A stretch of 7,515 nt of DNA from CAZUHK01 sp964620345 (GTDB lineage Bacteria; Planctomycetota; Phycisphaerae; Phycisphaerales; Zrk34). The translations under genes and the position numbers were made by a program. The stretch spans positions 1 through 7,515 of the forward strand of contig CAZUHK010000154.1 in the NCBI GenBank assembly GCA_964620345.1, read 5' to 3'. This document shows, piece after piece, positions 1-5,304 of this stretch (positions are counted from its first letter, which is position 1; the number at the start of each line of letters is the position of its first letter). The notes below the pieces were generated by a model. It ran no database searches. It saw only the letters and a list, made by a program, of their open reading frames with translations, and was not told where the DNA came from.

Positions 1-1163
1 ATCTTGAGGTTGTCGGCTTGGATGTGTCGCAGCAGGCCGGTGTGCGTGCCGGTGAGGTAGCGGTAGATCGCCGGGGTGTAGACGTCGGTGACATCGCGGG
101 CGCCCTGGGCCAGTTCCACGCCGGCCGGGCCGGCGAGGTGGACCGCCGGGGCGAGCGATTCGAAGGCGACCGCGTCGCCGCGCACCGCGGCCACGACCTT
201 GGCCTGGTCACGGGTGTCCAGGTTCAGCGCGGGCGTGGCCGGCTGGATGTCATCACGGCTCTGCCATTGCAGGTCGCGGAAGTTGTCGGGCCGGTGGGTC
301 GACGGATGGGTCATCAGGGCGAACTTGACCGTATGGCTGCCGCTGAGCGTGACCGTATGGTTGATCACGCGCAGGCGCAGGGTGTAGCGGTCCTGGTCAT
401 CGCGTTCGACGACGGCCATGGACTGGTCGGGGTCGATCTGCCAGCCCTTTCCGCCGTCGGTGAGGAGGGTGAAGCCGCGGTCGCCGTTGCCGACGAACAG
501 GTGCTTGAGCACGCCGGGCGCGGCGCGGCCGCGTTGGCCGGCGTCATCGGCGCTGTTGCCCCAGACCACGCCCTGGCCGGTGTTCAGCCCGACCGGCCCG
601 TCGCCGGCCAGCGGCTGGTTGGCGATGGCCACGTCGACCGGGCCGCTCAGCGGCAGGAGCAGCGCCAGTTGATCGACCTTGGCGTCGGCCTGGTAGGTCA
701 GCGTGGCCATGATCGTGCCGTCCACGCCGTACAGCAGGTCCAGCGTGCAGTTGACCTCGCCGGCGGTGAGTTTGGATTGGGCGTTGACGGTGCGTCCCTT
801 GACCGCGGGCTTGGCCGCGGTGGCGACCTGGGCCGCCCGCTCGCCGCCGTCGGAGACGACCACCACCGACGCCGGCTGGCGCAACTGGGGTCCGCGGCCG
901 ATCCGCTGGAGGACCACGGCGCCGACCTCGGCGGGGTTGTCGCGCAGCTCGATGGGCAGCTCGTGCGGCTGGGCGTTGATCGCGATCTGCTCGGGCAGGC
1001 CGGTGTCGGCCAGTGTGATGAGGTGGCGGGCGGTGGTGAGGGTCTTGCCGTCCAGCTTCACCGCGGGCAACTCGTCCAGCGTCTGGGCGAAGGCGGCGGT
1101 GCTGACCAGCAGGGCCAGGGCCAGGGCCAGGGCAAGGGGCAATACGAGGGTGTTGGGCTTCAT
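1..1163 (-). CDS. Secreted protein with DUF6067/GH123-N-like domain, 3' end cut by window edge
   Basis: An open frame of 387 codons runs from ATG at 1163 to the left edge without a stop, so the C-terminus is missing. Residues 1-27 form a clear Sec signal peptide: MKPN, a Leu-Ala core from a hexamer repeat, then AFA before Gln27 as likely cleavage site. Residues 45-300 align by eye with residues 545-805 of the upstream neighbour. Shared landmarks are GLP-Q-I, RG-QLRQP, a YG-DG strand, GVVW, G-GD-G, KGW and a closing FRDLQW/YRTWAW. This is the substrate-side beta-sandwich region annotated as DUF6067 or GH123-N-like. There is no counterpart of the neighbour's CBM9 domain. Residues 301-387 resemble nothing I recognise, and no catalytic barrel is visible. 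An in-frame ATG at 1184 would add seven residues, but 1163 gives the better signal peptide and matches the neighbour's MKP start. No strong Shine-Dalgarno is seen. It follows the neighbour by 56 bp and is probably co-transcribed. Whether it is an enzyme or a binding protein is open. Confidence 0.85.
   Translation of the reverse strand, partial: MKPNTLVLPLALALALALLVSTAAFAQTLDELPAVKLDGKTLTTARHLITLADTGLPEQIAINAQPHELPIELRDNPAEVGAVVLQRIGRGPQLRQPASVVVVSDGGERAAQVATAAKPAVKGRTVNAQSKLTAGEVNCTLDLLYGVDGTIMATLTYQADAKVDQLALLLPLSGPVDVAIANQPLAGDGPVGLNTGQGVVWGNSADDAGQRGRAAPGVLKHLFVGNGDRGFTLLTDGGKGWQIDPDQSMAVVERDDQDRYTLRLRVINHTVTLSGSHTVKFALMTHPSTHRPDNFRDLQWQSRDDIQPATPALNLDTRDQAKVVAAVRGDAVAFESLAPAVHLAGPAGVELAQGARDVTDVYTPAIYRYLTGTHTGLLRHIQADNLK
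1111..1134 (-). repeat. Hexanucleotide tandem repeat in signal peptide
   Basis: Three identical AGGGCC units and a fourth with one change lie head to tail (plus strand). Read on the minus strand they give alternating Ala and Leu codons that make the hydrophobic core of the signal peptide of the left-edge gene. The unit is a multiple of three, so gain or loss of a copy would lengthen or shorten the core by two residues without a frameshift. Confidence 0.85.
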
Positions 1164-1219
1164 GGCGATTGTCCAAAGTGTCATGGGCAGGCGGTCGGCG
1201 TTTTTCGCGTTGGCGGTGA

Positions 1220-4200
1220 TCAGGGTTTGAACTCGGCGTAAAGGATGCGCATGTCGTGCGACGGGATGTAGATCGGGCCGAACGTCGCGTCCTCGCCCTC
1301 GGCCGCGGGCACGGGCCGGCCGGTCTCCAGGTCCATCAGGGCCGGGCGGTCGGCGTTGCGCGCCGCGATCCGCTCCCAACTGTTGCCGAACGGCTCGGCG
1401 GCTTCGATGGGCTTGCGCAACCGGCCGACGGTCAACTGGTTCTCACCGCCCAGCAGCCGATTGAAGTCCTGGACTTCCAGCGAGGCGTTGACCGGGTCGA
1501 ACTTCTCGTTGACGATCACGAAGATCGCCTTGTAGCCGCCGCCTTCGATCGGGCGGCGGTAGATGCTGACGAACAGGTCGTTGCCGTGGGTCACGCCGGA
1601 CTGCCCGCCGAAGCGGACGATCCCATCGTTGTGCCAGTAGGGGATGAACTCGGTGGTGTCCTCCTGGAACAGGCCGAACTCGATCAGGGCGTTGAGGATG
1701 CGGAAGTTTCCCGCGACGTGCTTCAGCTTGCCGTGGGGACCGTAGGGCACCAGGCCGATGTCGTTCAGCAGGCACCGGGCGAACATCTGCCGCTCGAAGC
1801 GCGGGTCGTCGCCGGCCGGCACCAGGCCATGGTCGGCAACCAGCCGGCTGATCTGGCCGGAGAACTGTCGGCTGTAGTAGCGGTACAGCGCCGGGGGGAA
1901 CTGCGTCATAATGTCGATCTCATAGGACCGATGGCCCGCGCCGGCTTCCTCGACCAGTTGGGCGTCGAAGCTGAGCGATTCGAGATAGGTTGCCTGGGAG
2001 TTGACCCAGACGAACTGGCGTTGGGGGATATTCTCTTCCTTGAAGACCCGGGCGAGGCGCTTGAAGAGGTTTCGCATGTGGAAGGTGGACCAGCCCTCCT
2101 GCCAGGGCAGTTCGAACGACCCGCTGTCATCGGTCTGGGTCTTGACGTTTTGTGGATCGCGGAAATAGGCGAAGCCGCTGGCCACATCGTGGCTGCGGCC
2201 GAACCCGGGCCAGTATTCATCCCACCACCAGCCCTGTCGGCGGCCGACGCGAATCTGCTTGGACAGGTACCAGGCGCCGCGCTCTTCCATCTCGCGGCCG
2301 AGCTTGGGGTGAATGCCGACGTTGCGCCACCGGCCGTAGCGGATCGGCGGGGCCTCGTCCCACCGCTGGGCCTTGACTTGCTCGTAGCCCATGTCCTTGG
2401 GCGCGCCGGTGGCGTGGTGGACCATGCCCTTGAGGTAGTCGTCGGTCAGTTCGACCGGCTCACTTTGATAGCCGTGGGCCCAGGTGTCGCCTCGGTAGAA
2501 CCAGGCCCAGGTGCGGTAGTCTTGGGGCTTGGGCTTCATCGGATGCACCTGCACGATGAACTGAATCCGCCGATTGCCCCTGACGTTGGCCTGGTGGTTG
2601 ACGAACGTGACGAACCAGGAGATATCGCCGTCGTCGTTGCGCTCGAGGCGCATGGACGACCCCATCTTGTCCAGTATCCATCCCTTGTCGTGGTTGGCGA
2701 TCCAGGACAAGCCGTGATCGCCGCTGCCGAAGAAGACGAAGTTGACGAACTTGGAATAGAGCAGTTCGCTGGCCGGCTCGTTGGCGGTGTCCCAGACGAC
2801 GCCGGTCTTGGCCGGCAGGTGGCAGTCCCAGACGTCCACGCCGGTCATGCCGCCGCCCTGCAGCGCCGGGGCGAGCAGATCGTAGGGCCCGGTCAGGTCG
2901 CTGATCAGTTCCAGCTTCTCGATGACCGCGTCGTTTTCCGAGCCGTAGCGCATGTCCACGTGCATCGAACCATCGCAATCGTAACCGGTGGTCAGCGTGA
3001 CATTGACCGGTCCGACGGCGAGCTTGGATTCGTAGACGATCTCGCTTTTCCATTGCTTGACGACCTTGGCCGGCTCGATGACCTCGGCGTCGACGGATTG
3101 GCCGTTGACCACGCCGACCAGCCGCATCGGCTGGCGAAGCTGGTTGCCCCGGCCCCGTGACACGAGGTAGTCGTCGCTCGGCTCGACCTTGCCTTGGCGC
3201 ATCTCGAGGGTCAGGTCGCGCGTCTCGGGCTTGATGTAAATCTGCGCCGGCAGGCCCGACGGGGCGATCGTGTACCGGTGCTTGAGCAGGTCGAAGCCGG
3301 CGTCGGTCTTCTCGATCGGCGTGTACGGCTCCCAGACCACGTCGTTCAGGCCGATCTGATTGCCCACCCACTCGGGCTTGAGGTACTCGATGGTGTCGGA
3401 AGTCACATCGCCGACGATGCGGCGGTTTTCATCGAACAACAGCAACGCGAGCTTGTAGTTCTGGCCCGGGGCCATGTTCGGGGCATCCATCACGAAGGTG
3501 GCGAAATCGCCGCGGATCGGGGCGATGGTCTTGGCCACCTCGCGCTCCTGCATGTCGTCGGTCAACATGATCAGGTGCGCTTCGGTCGCCGTCTTCGCTT
3601 CCTTGCTGGCGCCGTGGATGCCGGTGTCCACCACCGCCGAGACGCGCTCGTGGTACGGCGAGAAGTGGTAGGTGAACTCGAAGTCCTTTCTCGGCGGGCG
3701 CAGCGGCTCTTCGGGGTCGGTAAACACCTCCAGGCGCCGCTGGCGGTAGGTCAGATCGCCGGACACGCCGCCGTCCATCGCGTGGAAGTCGATCAGGCGG
3801 GTGCGGAACAGCACCTTGGCCGGCTGGCCGGCCTGGCGAACGTCGAACCAGAGCACGTTGCCCTCGCGGCTGATGCCCGGAAACGCCTGCTTGAGCGTCA
3901 CCACCTTGCGCTCGCCCGGCGAGAGCTCGAGCCGGCCTTCGTTCAGCTCCGGCGAATCGTAGCTGCTGTAGATCAACCCCTCGGCGCTCTCGACGAAAAA
4001 GCCCAGCCGCACCGTCTTGGACTGGCGGCTGTGGTTCTTCACCTCCAGCTTGCAGTTGATCACGTCCTTCATGATCGGCCCCAGATCGGTGATCTGGAAG
4101 CTCGGCGCGTCGTTGTCGAACACGAGCATGGTCTTGGTCGTGTTCCAGGCGTGTTTGTCGAAGACGTTGAAGAACTTGCCGTTGCCGCCGATGCCGCGGG

Positions 4201-4912
4201 TAAACCACGCGCGGTAGGCCGAGCCGGTCGGCGGGGTCTTCACCAGCGGCTGGCCGTCTTCGCCCTTGGCGTCATACGCGCCGGTGCGAAACGATTCGAG
4301 AGGAATGGCCATCTCCAGCACCCAGCGTTCTTCGTCGACACCCGAGCGCACGCGTATCTTGGATTGGTGCTGCTTGCCCTCGCCGGTCGCCGGGCTGAAC
4401 AACTGATCGGAGATGGTGGCGGTGGGATTGACAAACCACTTGAAAAGCCCGCGCTGGAAGCCCTTGGTGTTGTCCGGGTGGGGCCGCAACTCCAGCTCGA
4501 CATGGTCGTCCCATTGCAGGCCGTAGTTGGGGTGGCCGATCACGTCCGGAATGCGGGCCCGGGCCTTGAGCCATGAACCCTTGGGGTACACCGGCGAGAG
4601 GTAGGCGAGGTAGAGGTTCTCCGCGTCGTAGGCCGCGTAGACCTCGAACTGCGTCTCGTCCGAGCCAAGGTACAGGAACGCGGAGAAGGCGAAGTCGTAC
4701 CAGACCGCCGACAGGGCCGAGGCGTCCTGCCATTCACCGTCGCCCCATTTGCCATCGATGGTCGGCGGCTTGTTGGTCTGCGGCACGCGGAGAATCGGGA
4801 TGTCCACGCGCGAGGCCGGGCCGGTCGAGGTTGGCGTCGCGGGCTGGCCTGTCACCATCGTGGTCGCGATGCACGTCAGCAGGGCACTGGTCAGAGCAAG
4901 GTGCGGTTTCAC
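1220..4912 (-). CDS. Secreted multidomain glycoside hydrolase-like protein (CBM9-like + DUF6067/GH123-like)
   Basis: 1230 residues, complete, with GTG start and TGA stop. Residues 1-22 look like a Sec signal peptide (likely cut after VTG). The Cys at 14 lacks a good lipobox. Residues about 36-265 form a CBM9/DOMON-like carbohydrate-binding domain: TIDGKWGDGEW opening, AAYDAENLYLAY strand, WDDHVELEL, FKWFVNPT, ERWVLEMAIPLESF. Residues 270-510 are beta-rich, probably Ig-like. At 514-533 EWVGNQIGLNDVVWEPYTPI matches the opening of DUF6067/GH123-N proteins, which runs to about 805. The C-terminal part (about 820-1120) should be the catalytic barrel, with WWWDEYWP at 895-902; Asp898-Glu899 resembles the adjacent Asp-Glu pair used by GH123 beta-N-acetylgalactosaminidases in substrate-assisted catalysis. 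A final beta domain ends at 1230. Family placement is from recalled motifs; substrate and activity are not established. GTG at 4912 is chosen because GGAGG lies 5 bases upstream and a signal peptide follows. The downstream gene is a paralogue of the middle domain. Confidence 0.83.
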   Translation of the reverse strand: MKPHLALTSALLTCIATTMVTGQPATPTSTGPASRVDIPILRVPQTNKPPTIDGKWGDGEWQDASALSAVWYDFAFSAFLYLGSDETQFEVYAAYDAENLYLAYLSPVYPKGSWLKARARIPDVIGHPNYGLQWDDHVELELRPHPDNTKGFQRGLFKWFVNPTATISDQLFSPATGEGKQHQSKIRVRSGVDEERWVLEMAIPLESFRTGAYDAKGEDGQPLVKTPPTGSAYRAWFTRGIGGNGKFFNVFDKHAWNTTKTMLVFDNDAPSFQITDLGPIMKDVINCKLEVKNHSRQSKTVRLGFFVESAEGLIYSSYDSPELNEGRLELSPGERKVVTLKQAFPGISREGNVLWFDVRQAGQPAKVLFRTRLIDFHAMDGGVSGDLTYRQRRLEVFTDPEEPLRPPRKDFEFTYHFSPYHERVSAVVDTGIHGASKEAKTATEAHLIMLTDDMQEREVAKTIAPIRGDFATFVMDAPNMAPGQNYKLALLLFDENRRIVGDVTSDTIEYLKPEWVGNQIGLNDVVWEPYTPIEKTDAGFDLLKHRYTIAPSGLPAQIYIKPETRDLTLEMRQGKVEPSDDYLVSRGRGNQLRQPMRLVGVVNGQSVDAEVIEPAKVVKQWKSEIVYESKLAVGPVNVTLTTGYDCDGSMHVDMRYGSENDAVIEKLELISDLTGPYDLLAPALQGGGMTGVDVWDCHLPAKTGVVWDTANEPASELLYSKFVNFVFFGSGDHGLSWIANHDKGWILDKMGSSMRLERNDDGDISWFVTFVNHQANVRGNRRIQFIVQVHPMKPKPQDYRTWAWFYRGDTWAHGYQSEPVELTDDYLKGMVHHATGAPKDMGYEQVKAQRWDEAPPIRYGRWRNVGIHPKLGREMEERGAWYLSKQIRVGRRQGWWWDEYWPGFGRSHDVASGFAYFRDPQNVKTQTDDSGSFELPWQEGWSTFHMRNLFKRLARVFKEENIPQRQFVWVNSQATYLESLSFDAQLVEEAGAGHRSYEIDIMTQFPPALYRYYSRQFSGQISRLVADHGLVPAGDDPRFERQMFARCLLNDIGLVPYGPHGKLKHVAGNFRILNALIEFGLFQEDTTEFIPYWHNDGIVRFGGQSGVTHGNDLFVSIYRRPIEGGGYKAIFVIVNEKFDPVNASLEVQDFNRLLGGENQLTVGRLRKPIEAAEPFGNSWERIAARNADRPALMDLETGRPVPAAEGEDATFGPIYIPSHDMRILYAEFKP

Positions 4913-4917
4913 AAAAA

Positions 4918-4922
4918 CCTCC
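4918..4922 (-). promoter_or_regulatory. Ribosome binding site fixing the GTG start of the hydrolase gene
   Basis: On the minus strand GGAGG is followed by five T residues and then GTG at 4912. Motif quality and spacing are typical of a Shine-Dalgarno. This supports GTG over the later in-frame ATG at codon 19, which would destroy the signal peptide. Confidence 0.8.
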
Positions 4923-4934
4923 GAGGTCGTTTAG

Positions 4935-4949
4935 GCGGCCCCAGGCCGC
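4935..4949 (-). promoter_or_regulatory. Hairpin in the leader just upstream of the ribosome binding site
   Basis: GCGGCC and GGCCGC form a perfect 6-bp GC stem around a 3-nt loop, ending 12 bases before the GGAGG of the hydrolase gene. A hairpin so close to the ribosome binding site could influence translation, but in GC-rich DNA a stem of this size may also be chance. No T-run follows it, so it is not a standard terminator. Confidence 0.35.
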
Positions 4950-4991
4950 GGTCGGCTGGCACAGGGGGCGTTGCCAAGGCAGTTCGTTCTT

Positions 4992-5004
4992 CGGCCAAAG
5001 GCCG
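4992..5004 (-). promoter_or_regulatory. Small palindrome CGGCC-AAA-GGCCG
   Basis: Perfect 5-bp inverted repeat with a 3-nt centre, about 80 bp upstream of the hydrolase start. It could be an operator-like dyad or a second leader hairpin; its core resembles the hairpin at 4935-4949. Short, so support is weak. Confidence 0.25.
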
Positions 5005-5161
5005 TATCGTATGTCTAGACGCACCAGCGAACATCAACCTGTCACCGATTTGCCAATGCTTTTTTTTCGTCTACCGCCGCCAGGAGCGAGTGGCGTAGTG
5101 TATCAAACCTGAAGCCGTGACACAGGGCGACCCTCGGCGGTGCAAGGACGAGCGAAGCAGG

Positions 5162-5182
5162 CCCGACCCTGCCCAGGCCCCC
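5162..5182 (-). other. G-quadruplex motif (proximal to hydrolase gene)
   Basis: On the minus strand four G-tracts (5 or more G at 5182-5178, then three G each at 5174-5172, 5169-5167 and 5164-5162) are separated by loops of 3, 2 and 2 bases. This meets the canonical four-tract rule with short loops, which favours stable folding. It lies on the strand that matches the transcript of the minus-strand genes. Folding in the cell is inferred only. Confidence 0.55.
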
Positions 5183-5231
5183 GGCGCCTTGGGCCAACGC
5201 GACCGGGCCGGGTGAAAGGGCCGAGCATGCG

Positions 5232-5252
5232 CCCATCCCCATCCCCAAACCC
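5232..5252 (-). other. G-quadruplex motif (proximal to dnaE)
   Basis: On the minus strand G-tracts of 3, 4, 4 and 3 lie at 5252-5250, 5246-5243, 5240-5237 and 5234-5232, with loops TTT, AT and AT (3, 2, 2). It sits about 50 bases past the dnaE stop codon and has the same loop pattern as the motif at 5162-5182. The partly repeated GGGGAT unit could also be read as a tiny tandem repeat. Confidence 0.6.
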
Positions 5253-5283
5253 AAGCGCCGGCGGATGTTCGCTTGATTCACGA

Positions 5284-5303
5284 CGGCGGGGTTGGCCCCG
5301 CCG
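5284..5303 (-). terminator. Hairpin immediately after the dnaE stop, possible terminator
   Basis: CGGCGGGG and CCCCGCCG pair perfectly (8 bp, nearly all GC) around a 4-nt loop, and the stem starts one base after the dnaE TGA. No U-run follows on the transcript, so this would be a U-less terminator, or a hairpin that protects the 3' end of the mRNA. Position and stem strength are the only evidence. Confidence 0.5.
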
Positions 5304-5304
5304 C

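Larger units (their letters stand above)
4913..5304. other. Intergenic region between dnaE and the hydrolase gene
   Basis: No convincing gene is found on either strand: the open frames here start inside dnaE or lack a ribosome binding site and show low-complexity Gly/Pro/Arg-rich translations. In transcription order (minus strand) it holds the hairpin after the dnaE stop, two G-quadruplex motifs, an A8 tract (5060-5067), two GGCC-centred hairpins and the ribosome binding site of the hydrolase gene. A promoter for the hydrolase operon should lie here, probably in the less GC-rich 4990-5110 part, but no good -35/-10 pair could be assigned. Confidence 0.7.

Noticed and set aside
1164..1219. Terminator or promoter between the two hydrolase-type genes
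   Set aside because: Only a 3-bp GCG-AAAAA-CGC element is seen in the 56-bp gap. Nothing supports separate transcription.
18..1241. Long plus-strand open frame of about 407 codons
   Set aside because: It lies antisense to the left-edge gene, which has a signal peptide and homology to its neighbour. The translation is Gly/Val/Arg/Asp-rich without domains, as expected opposite GC-rich codons.
1256..4576. Two long plus-strand open frames (about 634 and 460 codons) opposite the hydrolase gene
   Set aside because: The minus-strand 1230-residue protein has a clear domain order, start and ribosome binding site. The opposite frames are biased in composition and show no family motifs; they are shadows of GC-rich coding.
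4870..4875. Lipoprotein signal around Cys14 of the 1230-residue protein
   Set aside because: The residue before Cys is Thr rather than Gly, Ala or Ser, and the hydrophobic stretch continues past it, so an ordinary Sec signal peptide fits better.
5061..5067. T-run on the plus strand as an intrinsic terminator
   Set aside because: No plus-strand gene precedes it and no stem lies directly before it; on the transcribed minus strand it is an A-tract.
4985..5110. Sigma70-like promoter for the hydrolase gene (TTGATG with CATACG-like element, A8 tract as UP element)
   Set aside because: Spacing and -10 match are poor, and several equally weak pairs exist. A promoter is expected here but cannot be placed from the sequence.
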